Of a DNA stretch of 64,000 bases, positions 7,974-16,988 are shown piece by piece (the stretch's first letter is position 1; every line of letters starts with the position of its first letter). The DNA is from Streptomyces sp. IMTB 2501 (GTDB lineage: Bacteria; Actinomycetota; Actinomycetes; Streptomycetales; Streptomycetaceae). Made by a program: the position numbers and the translations under genes. The notes below the pieces were generated by a model that ran no database searches, was not told the DNA's origin, and saw nothing but the letters and a program-made list of their open reading frames with translations. Where the stretch lies: NCBI RefSeq assembly GCF_001953885.1, contig NZ_MQUS01000008.1, forward strand, positions 35,306 to 99,305. The letters run 5' to 3'.

Positions 7974-9131
7974 TTACAGACCCATGTCCTTGGCGATGAT
8001 CGACTTCATGATCTCGCTGGTGCCGCCGTAGATGCGGTTGACGCGGTTGTCCGCGTAGAGGCGGGCGATCGGGTACTCGTTCATGTACCCGTAGCCGCCG
8101 TGCAGTTGCAGGCAGCGGTCGATGACGCGGTGGGCGACCTCGGTGCAGAACAGCTTCGCGGAGGCGGCCTCGGCCGGGGTCAGCTCACCGGCGTCCAGGG
8201 CCTCCGTCGCGCGGTCGGCGACGGCCTCGGCGGCGTCTACCTCGGCCTGGCAGGCGGCCAGCTCGAACTTGGTGTTCTGGAAGTGCGCGACCGGCTTGCC
8301 GAAGACGGTGCGCTCCTGGACGTACTGCTTGGCGAAGCGCACGGCGGCCTTGGCCTGCGCGTAGGCGCCGAAGGCGATGCCCCAGCGCTCGGAGGCGAGG
8401 TTGTGGCCGAGGTAGTAGAAGCCCTTGTTCTCCTCGCCGAGGAGGTCCTCGACGGGCACCTTGACGTCGACGAAGGCCAGCTCGGCGGTGTCGGAGGTCT
8501 TCAGGCCGAGCTTGTCGAGCTTGCGGCCGACGGAGTAGCCCTCGGACTTGGTGTCCACGGCGAACAGGGAGATGCCGTGGCGGCGGTCCTCGGCGGTCGG
8601 CGCGGCGGTGCGGGCGCACACGATCACACGGTCGGCGTGGACACCGCCGGTGATGAAGGTCTTGGCGCCGTTGAGGACGTAGTGCGTACCGTCCTCGGAG
8701 AGCTTGGCGGTGGACTTCATGCCCGCGAGGTCGGAGCCGGTGCCCGGCTCGGTCATCGCGATGGCCCACATCTCCTCGCCGGTGACGAACTTCGGCAGGT
8801 ACCGCTTCTTCTGCTCGTCCGTGGCCAGCATCTTGATGTACGGCAGGGCGAGCAGCACGTGCACACCGGAGCCGCCGAACTGGACGCCGGCGCGGGCGGT
8901 CTCCTCGTAGAGGACGGCCTCGAACTTGTGGCTGTCCAGGCCCGCGCCGCCGAACTCCTCGGGGACGTTGATACCGAAGATGCCCAGCTCACCGAGCTTG
9001 TAGTAGAAGTCGCGCGGCGCCTGGCCGGCTGCGAACCACTCGTCGTAGACCGGGACGACCTCGGCCTCGATGAAGGCGCGCAGGGTCTCCCGGAACGCCT
9101 CGTGATCCTCGTTGAACACCGTACGGCGCAC
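7974..9131 (-). CDS. Acyl-CoA dehydrogenase
   Basis: This 385-residue FAD-dependent dehydrogenase oxidises acyl-CoA to trans-2-enoyl-CoA in the cytoplasm. Family signatures are AMTEPGTGSDLAGM (FAD-binding, signature 1), QERTVFGKPVAHFQNTKF, and the C-terminal LQLHGGYGYMNEYPIARLYADNRVNRIYGGTSEIM (signature 2). In that last region the Glu of GTSEI matches the catalytic base position. The frame can start at GTG 9140, but GTG 9131 has GGAGGTGG at proper spacing and is preferred. The palindrome at 9155-9170 just upstream may be its operator. The next gene upstream on this strand is a TetR regulator, separated by 141 bp with a hairpin. Confidence 0.9.
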   Translation of the reverse strand: MRRTVFNEDHEAFRETLRAFIEAEVVPVYDEWFAAGQAPRDFYYKLGELGIFGINVPEEFGGAGLDSHKFEAVLYEETARAGVQFGGSGVHVLLALPYIKMLATDEQKKRYLPKFVTGEEMWAIAMTEPGTGSDLAGMKSTAKLSEDGTHYVLNGAKTFITGGVHADRVIVCARTAAPTAEDRRHGISLFAVDTKSEGYSVGRKLDKLGLKTSDTAELAFVDVKVPVEDLLGEENKGFYYLGHNLASERWGIAFGAYAQAKAAVRFAKQYVQERTVFGKPVAHFQNTKFELAACQAEVDAAEAVADRATEALDAGELTPAEAASAKLFCTEVAHRVIDRCLQLHGGYGYMNEYPIARLYADNRVNRIYGGTSEIMKSIIAKDMGL

Positions 9132-9154
9132 GCCGCCCACCTCCAGGTACCTGT

Positions 9155-9170
9155 CTAAGCGCTTGCTCAG
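9155..9170. promoter_or_regulatory. Candidate operator upstream of acyl-CoA dehydrogenase
   Basis: CTAAGCGCTTGCTCAG contains a perfect AAGCGCTT palindrome and lies 24 bp before the chosen start. Such elements are typical TetR-family sites near fatty-acid genes. The cognate regulator is not known. Confidence 0.4.
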
Positions 9171-9216
9171 ACTCGAAGATACCGGCGAGTACGGCAGCCG
9201 TCCAGGGTGAGCTTGC

Positions 9217-9236
9217 CCACCCGGGCCCCCGGGTGG
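9217..9236. terminator. Hairpin between the TetR gene and acyl-CoA dehydrogenase
   Basis: CCACCCGGG and CCCGGGTGG form a nine-base stem with a minimal loop, 37 bp after the TetR stop. It probably ends the regulator transcript. Confidence 0.45.
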
Positions 9237-9272
9237 ACAGCGAGCGTCAGCCGCGCCGACGGGAGGCGGAGA

Positions 9273-9884
9273 TCACTCCCCTTCCACCGACGACTCCCCC
9301 GCCGCCTCGAACGCCCCGCACGCCATCCGGTGCAGCAGCGCCGCCATGGCCCCCCGGCCGGGCAGCGTGCCCGCACGGCCGAGGTGCGGGGTGGAGTTCA
9401 GCAGGCCGAACACGGAGTGGACGGCGGAGCGGGCGGAGGGCTCGGTCAGCGCCGGGTACACCTCGCGGACCACCTCGACCCACAGCTCCACGTACTGCCG
9501 CTGAAGCTGGCGCACCAGCTTGCGGTCGCTGTCGCGCAGGCGGTCCAGCTCACGGTCGTGCAGAGTGATCAGGGGACGGTCGTCCAGGGCGAAGTCGATG
9601 TGGCCCTCGATCAGGGAGTCCAGGATCCGGCTCGCGGGCACCCCGTCGGCCTCCGCCAGGCGCCGCTTCGCCCCCGTCAGCAGCTGGCCGCTGATGCCGA
9701 CCAGCAGCTCGGCGAGCATCGCGTCCTTGCCCGGGAAGTGCCGGTAGAGACCTGGGCCGCTGATCCCCACCGCGGCACCTATCTCGTCGACACCGACGCC
9801 GTGGAAGCCACGCTCGGCGAAGAGCCGGGCGGCCTCCTTCAGGATCTGCTCGCGGCGGGTCGGGGCGTCGGTTCTGGTGACCAT
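9273..9884 (-). CDS. TetR-family regulator of the leucine-catabolic operon
   Basis: This 203-residue protein has an N-terminal TetR helix-turn-helix: ILKEAARLFAERGFHGVGVDEIGAAVGISGPGLYRHFPGKDAML (residues about 14-58). An all-helical ligand domain follows. It is divergent from the carboxyltransferase gene with 107 bp between them, which hold two matching 16-bp operators. Gene order suggests it represses the acyl-CoA carboxylase/HMG-CoA lyase/acyl-CoA dehydrogenase operon and itself, with an acyl-CoA or keto acid as likely inducer. It corresponds in position to SCO2775 of S. coelicolor. Confidence 0.88.
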   Translation of the reverse strand: MVTRTDAPTRREQILKEAARLFAERGFHGVGVDEIGAAVGISGPGLYRHFPGKDAMLAELLVGISGQLLTGAKRRLAEADGVPASRILDSLIEGHIDFALDDRPLITLHDRELDRLRDSDRKLVRQLQRQYVELWVEVVREVYPALTEPSARSAVHSVFGLLNSTPHLGRAGTLPGRGAMAALLHRMACGAFEAAGESSVEGE

Positions 9885-9906
9885 GCAGGCAATTCTAGAC
9901 AGCGAG

Positions 9907-9922
9907 GTTAGCGGTCGTTAAC
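9907..9922. promoter_or_regulatory. TetR operator copy 1
   Basis: GTTAGCGGTCGTTAAC is an imperfect 16-bp palindrome of form GTTAnCG-N2-C(G/A)TTAAC in the divergent intergenic region, 23 bp from the TetR start. Confidence 0.65.
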
Positions 9923-9934
9923 CTGAAGGAAATG

Positions 9935-9950
9935 GTTAACGCTCATTAAC
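9935..9950. promoter_or_regulatory. TetR operator copy 2
   Basis: GTTAACGCTCATTAAC matches copy 1 in layout and lies 28 bp from it centre to centre. That is a little under three helical turns, which suits two dimers on nearly the same face. It is 41 bp before the carboxyltransferase start. Confidence 0.65.
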
Positions 9951-9991
9951 AGCGGATCGCAGGTTCGATCACCGGGTGAGGGGACCGCAGA

Positions 9992-11608
<1,617 letters not shown>

Positions 11609-11619
11609 GGAGGGGAACC

Positions 11620-13545
11620 GTGTTCGACACAGTGCTGGTCGCCAACCGGGGCGAGATCGCCGTACGTGTCATCCGTACGCTCCGCTCGCTGGGCGTGCGC
11701 TCGGTGGCGGTCTTCTCCGACGCCGACGCGGACGCGCGGCACGTCCGGGAGGCCGACACGGCGGTACGGATCGGTCCGGCGCCGGCCGCCGAGAGCTATC
11801 TGTCGGTGGAGCGGCTGCTGCAGGCCGCCGCCCGCACCGGCGCGCAGGCGGTCCACCCCGGATACGGCTTCCTCGCCGAGAACGCGGGCTTCGCGCGCGC
11901 CTGCGAGGAGGCGGGGCTGGCCTTCATCGGTCCGTCCGCGGACGCGATCGCGCTCATGGGCGACAAGATCCGCGCCAAGGAGACGGTGAAGGCGGCCGGA
12001 GTCCCGGTGGTCCCCGGCGGACGCGACCCCGAACTGGCCCAGGCAGCCCACGAGCTGGGGGCGCCCGTGCTGCTGAAGCCGTCCGCCGGCGGCGGTGGCA
12101 AGGGCATGCGGCTGGTGCGGGACCTGACGGTCCTGGAGGAGGAGATCGCGGCCGCCCGCCGCGAGGCCCGCGCCTCCTTCGGTGACGACACGCTGCTGGT
12201 GGAGCGATGGATCGACCGGCCCAGGCACATCGAGATCCAGGTGCTGGCCGACGGCCACGGCAACGTCGTCCACCTCGGCGAGCGCGAGTGCTCGCTGCAG
12301 CGACGCCACCAGAAGATCATCGAGGAGGCGCCGAGTGTGCTCCTGGACGAGCGGACCCGGGCCTCGATGGGCGAGGCGGCGGTGCAGGCGGCCCGCTCGT
12401 GCGGGTACCGGGGCGCGGGCACGGTGGAGTTCATCGTGCCGGGCAACGACCCCACCCACTACTACTTCATGGAGATGAACACCCGCCTCCAGGTGGAGCA
12501 CCCGGTCACCGAACTCGTCACCGGACTCGACCTGGTGGAGTGGCAGGTGCGGGTGGCGGCCGGGGAGAGGCTGGGCTTCACACAGGACGACGTACGACTG
12601 ACCGGGCATGCGGTGGAGGCGCGGATCTGCGCGGAAGACCCCTCACGCGGCTTCCTGCCCTCCGGCGGCACGGTCCTTCTCCTGAACGAGCCGCAGGGCG
12701 ACGGCGTCCGCACCGACTCCGGGCTCAGCGAGGGCACCGAGGTCGGCAGCCTCTACGACCCGATGCTGTCCAAGGTGATCGCCTACGGCCCCGACCGCGA
12801 GACGGCGTTGCGGGGGCTCCGGGCGGCACTCGCGCAGACGGTCACGCTGGGCGTGCAGACCAACGCGGGCTTTCTGCGCCGGCTGCTGGCCCACCCGGCC
12901 GTCGTACAGGGGGACTTGGACACCGGTCTGGTCGAGCGGGTCGTGGACGAGCTGGTCTCGACGGACGTGCCCGAGGAGGTCTACGAGGCGGCGGCGGCCG
13001 TACGGGCGAAGGCGCTGGAGCCCCGCGCGGACGGCTGGGTCGACCCCTTCGCGGTGCCGAGCGGCTGGCGGCTCGGCGGCACCCCGAAGCCGCCCGCCTT
13101 CCACCTGCGGGTGCAGGACCCGGTGACGTACACCCCGCGCGGCACCGCGACGGTCGCCGAGGACACGGTCTCCGTCACCCTCGACGGCGTCCGCCACGCC
13201 TTCCACCGGGCCGGTGACTGGATCGGCCGGGACGGCGACGCCTGGCAGGTGCGGGACCACGATCCGGTGGCCGCGTCCCTCGGCAGGGCCGCCCACGCGG
13301 GCGCCGACTCCCTCACCGCGCCCATGCCCGGCACGGTCACCGTGGTCAAGGTGGCCGTCGGCGACGAGGTGGCCGCCGGGCAGAGCCTGCTGGTGGTGGA
13401 GGCCATGAAGATGGAGCACGTCATCTCCGCCCCGCACGCCGGCACGGTCGCCGAGCTGGACGTGACCCCGGGCACGACGGTCGCCATGGACCAGGTGCTC
13501 GCCGTGATCGCACCGCATGACGAGGAAGGGGTGGTGGCGGAGTGA
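11620..13545 (+). CDS. accA1: Biotin carboxylase/carrier alpha subunit (methylcrotonyl-CoA carboxylase type)
   Basis: This 641-residue biotin-dependent carboxylase uses ATP and bicarbonate to carboxylate its own biotin. Domains in order are: biotin carboxylase N-terminus (VLVANRGEIAVRVIRTLRSLG, residues 5-25); the ATP-grasp with KPSAGGGGKGMR near residue 155 and EMNTRLQVEHPVTE near 290; the C-terminal biotin carboxylase domain; a spacer; and a biotinyl domain with EAMKM, where Lys597 is the biotinylation site. GTG 11620 follows GGAGGGGAAC, 11 bp after the beta gene. The stop overlaps the next start as GTGA. It pairs with the preceding carboxyltransferase. Confidence 0.93.
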   Translation: MFDTVLVANRGEIAVRVIRTLRSLGVRSVAVFSDADADARHVREADTAVRIGPAPAAESYLSVERLLQAAARTGAQAVHPGYGFLAENAGFARACEEAGLAFIGPSADAIALMGDKIRAKETVKAAGVPVVPGGRDPELAQAAHELGAPVLLKPSAGGGGKGMRLVRDLTVLEEEIAAARREARASFGDDTLLVERWIDRPRHIEIQVLADGHGNVVHLGERECSLQRRHQKIIEEAPSVLLDERTRASMGEAAVQAARSCGYRGAGTVEFIVPGNDPTHYYFMEMNTRLQVEHPVTELVTGLDLVEWQVRVAAGERLGFTQDDVRLTGHAVEARICAEDPSRGFLPSGGTVLLLNEPQGDGVRTDSGLSEGTEVGSLYDPMLSKVIAYGPDRETALRGLRAALAQTVTLGVQTNAGFLRRLLAHPAVVQGDLDTGLVERVVDELVSTDVPEEVYEAAAAVRAKALEPRADGWVDPFAVPSGWRLGGTPKPPAFHLRVQDPVTYTPRGTATVAEDTVSVTLDGVRHAFHRAGDWIGRDGDAWQVRDHDPVAASLGRAAHAGADSLTAPMPGTVTVVKVAVGDEVAAGQSLLVVEAMKMEHVISAPHAGTVAELDVTPGTTVAMDQVLAVIAPHDEEGVVAE

Positions 13546-14486
13546 CTGTCAACGGTCTCCCCATGGTCGTACCGGCCGCCGATCTGCCCGCGCGGGTGCG
13601 GATCCACGAGGTCGGCGCGCGCGACGGGCTGCAGAACGAGAAGTCGGCCGTACCGACCGAGATCAAGGCGGAGTTCATCCGCCGGCTCGCCGACGCGGGC
13701 CTGACCACCATCGAGGCCACGAGCTTCGTGCACCCCAAGTGGGTGCCCCAACTGGCCGACGCCGAGGAGCTGTTCCCGAGGGTCAAGGGCCTTCCGGGGG
13801 TCGCGCTCCCGGTGCTGGTGCCCAACCAGCGCGGCCTGGACCGGGCGCTGGCGCTCGGCGCCGACCGGGTCGCCGTCTTCGCCAGCGCCACGGAGTCCTT
13901 CGCGAAGGCCAACCTCAACCGCACGGTGGACGAGTCACTGGCCGTGTTCGAGCCGGTGGTCCGGCAGGCGAAGGCCGCGGGCGCGCACGTACGCGGCTAT
14001 GTGTCCATGTGCTTCGGCGACCCCTGGGAGGGAGCGGTCCCGCTCCACCAGGTGGCCCGTGTCTGCACGGCGCTGAGGGACATGGGCTGCGACGAGCTGA
14101 GCCTCGGCGACACCATCGGGGTCGCGACCCCGGGCCATGTGCTCGAACTGCTCGCGCTGCTGAACGAGGAGCGCGTGCCGACGAACATGATCGGCGTCCA
14201 CTTCCACGACACCTACGGCCAGGCGCTCGCGAACACCTACGCGGCCCTGGAGCACGGCGTGACCACCATCGACGCCTCGGCCGGAGGCCTCGGCGGCTGC
14301 CCGTACGCCAAGTCCGCCACCGGCAACCTCGCCACCGAGGACCTCGTCTGGATGCTGCACGGCCTCGGCATCGAGACCGGGGTCGACCTCGGCCGTCTGA
14401 CCGCCACCAGCGTGTGGATGGCCGCCCATCTGGACCGGCCCAGCCCGTCCCGTACCGTCCGCGCTCTCTCCCACAAGGACCAGTGA
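13542..14486 (+). CDS. mvaB: Hydroxymethylglutaryl-CoA lyase
   Basis: This 314-residue TIM-barrel lyase cleaves HMG-CoA to acetoacetate and acetyl-CoA, the last step of leucine breakdown. Signature segments are VGARDGLQNEK (about residues 25-35), the metal-binding HFHDTYGQALANTYAALEHG (about 225-245), and GLGGCPYAKSATGNLATEDLVWML, which holds the catalytic Cys and the glycine-rich loop. The GTG start overlaps the stop of the carboxylase alpha gene by four bases (GTGA), so translation is probably coupled. Its presence points to methylcrotonyl-CoA rather than propionyl-CoA as substrate of the adjoining carboxylase. Confidence 0.93.
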   Translation: MTVNGLPMVVPAADLPARVRIHEVGARDGLQNEKSAVPTEIKAEFIRRLADAGLTTIEATSFVHPKWVPQLADAEELFPRVKGLPGVALPVLVPNQRGLDRALALGADRVAVFASATESFAKANLNRTVDESLAVFEPVVRQAKAAGAHVRGYVSMCFGDPWEGAVPLHQVARVCTALRDMGCDELSLGDTIGVATPGHVLELLALLNEERVPTNMIGVHFHDTYGQALANTYAALEHGVTTIDASAGGLGGCPYAKSATGNLATEDLVWMLHGLGIETGVDLGRLTATSVWMAAHLDRPSPSRTVRALSHKDQ

Positions 14487-14491
14487 TCAGC

Positions 14492-15652
14492 ATGGACCAC
14501 CGTCTCAGCCCCGAGCTGGAGGAACTCCGCCGTACGGTGGAGGAGTTCGCGCACGATGTCGTGGCGCCGAAGATCGGCGACTTCTACGAGCGGCACGAGT
14601 TCCCGTACGAGATCGTCCGCGAGATGGGCCGTATGGGCCTGTTCGGGCTGCCGTTCCCGGAGGAGTACGGCGGCATGGGCGGCGACTATCTGGCGCTCGG
14701 CATCGCCCTGGAGGAGCTGGCCCGGGTGGACTCCTCCGTGGCCATCACACTGGAGGCGGGCGTCTCCCTGGGCGCCATGCCCCTGCACCTCTTCGGCACC
14801 GAGGAGCAGAAGCGCGAGTGGCTCCCCCGCCTCTGCACGGGCGAGATCCTGGGCGCGTTCGGCCTGACGGAGCCGGACGGCGGCAGCGACGCCGGTGCCA
14901 CGCGTACGACGGCCCGCCTGGACCCGGACACGAACGAATGGGTGATCAACGGCACGAAGTGCTTCATCACCAACTCGGGCACGGACATCACGGGTCTGGT
15001 GACCGTCACCGCCGTCACCGGCCGCAAGCCGGACGGCAAGCCGCGGATCTCGGCGATCATCGTCCCGTCCGGCACCCCTGGCTTCACGGTCGCCGCGCCG
15101 TACTCGAAGGTGGGCTGGAACGCCTCCGACACCCGCGAGCTGTCGTTCGCCGACGTCCGGGTCCCCGCCGCCAATCTGCTCGGTGAGGAGGGCCGGGGCT
15201 ACGCCCAGTTCCTGCGCATCCTCGACGAGGGCCGCATCGCCATCGCGGCTCTCGCGACGGGCCTGGCACAGGGGTGTGTCGACGAATCGGTGAAGTACGC
15301 GAAGGAGCGCCACGCGTTCGGCCGCCCCATCGGCGCCAACCAGGCCATCCAGTTCAAGATCGCCGACATGGAGATGAAGGCGCACACGGCCCGCCTGGCC
15401 TGGCGCGACGCGGCGAGCCGCCTGGTGGCCGGCGAACCCTTCAAGAAGGAGGCAGCCCTGGCCAAGCTGTACTCCTCCACCGTCGCCGTGGACAACGCCC
15501 GCGACGCCACCCAGGTCCACGGTGGCTACGGCTTCATGAACGAGTATCCGGTGGCCCGCATGTGGCGCGACTCCAAGATCCTGGAGATCGGCGAGGGCAC
15601 GAGCGAGGTCCAGCGGATGCTGATCGCACGGGAGTTGGGGCTGGTGAGCTAG
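14492..15652 (+). CDS. acdH: Branched-chain (isovaleryl-type) acyl-CoA dehydrogenase
   Basis: This 386-residue acyl-CoA dehydrogenase carries FGLTEPDGGSDAG (FAD signature), ITNSGTDITGLVTVTAVTG, ERHAFGRPIGANQAIQFKIADMEM and VHGGYGFMNEYPVARMWRDSKILEIGEGTSEVQRMLIARELGL. It closes the leucine-catabolic operon and would convert isovaleryl-CoA and similar branched acyl-CoAs to enoyl-CoAs. AcdH at the equivalent position in S. coelicolor and S. avermitilis is known to be needed for branched-chain amino-acid catabolism. ATG 14492 is chosen to match that protein start. GTG 14483, which overlaps the previous stop as GTGA, is an in-frame alternative. AAGGA lies between 14475 and 14479. Confidence 0.9.
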   Translation: MDHRLSPELEELRRTVEEFAHDVVAPKIGDFYERHEFPYEIVREMGRMGLFGLPFPEEYGGMGGDYLALGIALEELARVDSSVAITLEAGVSLGAMPLHLFGTEEQKREWLPRLCTGEILGAFGLTEPDGGSDAGATRTTARLDPDTNEWVINGTKCFITNSGTDITGLVTVTAVTGRKPDGKPRISAIIVPSGTPGFTVAAPYSKVGWNASDTRELSFADVRVPAANLLGEEGRGYAQFLRILDEGRIAIAALATGLAQGCVDESVKYAKERHAFGRPIGANQAIQFKIADMEMKAHTARLAWRDAASRLVAGEPFKKEAALAKLYSSTVAVDNARDATQVHGGYGFMNEYPVARMWRDSKILEIGEGTSEVQRMLIARELGLVS

Positions 15653-15752
15653 TCATTGTTCGGCGAATCAGGTGGTTCTCCCGGGGCAGGGCATTGCGTG
15701 ACGGGCGAGCGGAACGTTGGTCAGCGCGTCCGTCATCTGCCTGGAGGTAACC

Positions 15753-16169
15753 GTGAAAGCCGCGAAGTATGCGACCGGATTGACGCTGGGACTGATGGTG
15801 ACCGTCACACTGGTCACCCCGGCCGCTTCCGCCGCGCCGCACTCCGGTGGGGCCGACCGCATCGCCCTCACCAACTCCGACAACGGCCGCACCGTGGCCC
15901 GGTCGGTCGGTGACGACACCGGGATCCGGCTGACGGCCTCCCGCGAGCGGGGCTTGACATACACGTGGAGCATGCCGAGCACCCGCGACGCCCACGTCCT
16001 GACCCGGACCGTCAGCGGCACTACAGCTGCCGGTGACGCGTACGCGGTCCTGCACGCGGAAAGCCCGGGTACCGGCACCATCACCGCGGTGCGGCAGTGC
16101 CGCCCCGACCCCGGGCACAAGTGCCCCCTCGCCATCGCACCGTGGAAGGTCACCATCAAGGTGAGCTGA
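15753..16169 (+). CDS. Secreted chagasin-like (I42 family) protease inhibitor candidate
   Basis: This 138-residue protein starts at GTG 15753 after a good GGAGGT. A clear signal peptide (KAAKYATGLTLGLMVTVTLVTPAASA) is followed by about 105 mature residues. The mature part reads like a small beta-barrel of the I42/chagasin type: LTNSDNGRTVARSVGDDTGIRL, then GLTYTWSMP, then a C-terminal half containing two Cys and ending APWKVTIKVS. These correspond to the DxG/GxxW/(R)PW loop positions of that family, though the NPTTG loop is not evident. If correct, it inhibits cysteine peptidases outside the cell. The family call is by pattern only. It sits between acdH and the heme-oxygenase fragment and is a likely strain-specific insert. 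Confidence 0.55.
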   Translation: MKAAKYATGLTLGLMVTVTLVTPAASAAPHSGGADRIALTNSDNGRTVARSVGDDTGIRLTASRERGLTYTWSMPSTRDAHVLTRTVSGTTAAGDAYAVLHAESPGTGTITAVRQCRPDPGHKCPLAIAPWKVTIKVS

Positions 16170-16670
16170 GGAGCTGAGACGCCGCGCGGCGTCGGTCTTC
16201 AGGACATGCTGGTGCCTTAGGACGTGCCGATGCCTCGAAGGCCGACGCCGCGCATCACCCTCTGCCGCTCCCCTCGCTCCTGCCCTGGGCCCCGGTCGGC
16301 GGATGGAGCGGATCATCACCGCGAGGACCGGCGAAGCAGCCGACGTCGTCGGCGCAGGACTGGGCGGCGAGCTGAGACGCCGGGCAGACGATAGCGGATC
16401 CACCGCCCGGCTCGACCTCCACCAGGTGGCGACTGGAGCGGCTCACTCGGTTGAGTGCCCGGAGCGCAGACACGCCTTCTCCTCGCCATGCGCGTTGGCG
16501 GCCACATCGAGATGGCCCGATGCCGTCTTGAGCGTTGTCGAGAACGTCGAAGCAGACACATGCCCTGCTGGGACGTACGTTGGAGCCCCCTCCCGCCACG
16601 TCTTGCTCGACACGACGGGAAGGGCGTTCGAAAGGTGCGGCCCTGACCCTGCGGTCGCCATGGGGGTGCG
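16170..16670. other. 501-bp stretch without a convincing gene
   Basis: It begins with a large stem-loop (16184-16253). Both strands hold short frames, for example 16443-16661 on the minus strand, but none has a ribosome site, recognisable domain or strong codon bias. It lies just downstream of the truncated heme-oxygenase gene, so it may be deletion scar or foreign sequence. Confidence 0.5.
16184..16253. terminator. Long stem-loop after the inhibitor gene
   Basis: GCGCGGCGTCGGTCTTC (16184-16200) pairs with GAAGGCCGACGCCGCGC (16237-16253) at 16 of 17 positions across a 36-base loop. Its place 15 bp after the stop suggests transcription termination, although the loop is unusually long. Confidence 0.5.
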
Positions 16671-16988
16671 TCAGCCGGACGTCCGCGCCGGCACCAGGGC
16701 GAGGACCGGGGAGACGCCGCGGGCCGCGAAATGGCGCAGATCGCGCTCGATCAGCGGGACCTTCCGCAGGTCTTCCGCCGTCCAGAGCCCGGCGACGGCC
16801 GGTTCGGTGGTGTGGGAGAGCTCCGTTTCCAGGGTGCGCAACACGACCCGGTAGGCGGCCAGTTGGGCCACATAGCGGTCGAGCGGGAGGCTTCCGGCGA
16901 GCAGCGCGGTGGCGAAGGCGGTGGTCTCCAGGGCGTCGTGCCGGGCCCGGGTGCCGGTGCGGAGGCGGCCTGTGGCCGTCGCTGTCAT
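16671..16988 (-). CDS. Truncated heme oxygenase-like protein (N-terminal half only)
   Basis: This 105-residue frame matches the first half of bacterial biliverdin-producing heme oxygenase. LRTGTRARHDALETTAFATALLAG carries the proximal heme-ligand His in the usual helix, and LPLDRYVAQLAAYRVVLRTLE follows. Normal proteins have about 200-230 residues, with the distal helix and its glycine-rich heme contacts in the second half. That half is absent here, and the sequence after the stop does not resemble it. The start overlaps the polyprenyl synthetase stop as ATGA, so the two were made as a coupled operon. It is probably inactive as an oxygenase unless a partner completes the fold, and may be a decaying gene. 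Confidence 0.6.
   Translation of the reverse strand: MTATATGRLRTGTRARHDALETTAFATALLAGSLPLDRYVAQLAAYRVVLRTLETELSHTTEPAVAGLWTAEDLRKVPLIERDLRHFAARGVSPVLALVPARTSG

Noticed and set aside
16443..16661. 72-codon minus-strand frame after the truncated heme oxygenase
   Set aside because: No ribosome site and no similarity to the missing heme-oxygenase half or any family I know; kept only as part of the gene-free stretch.
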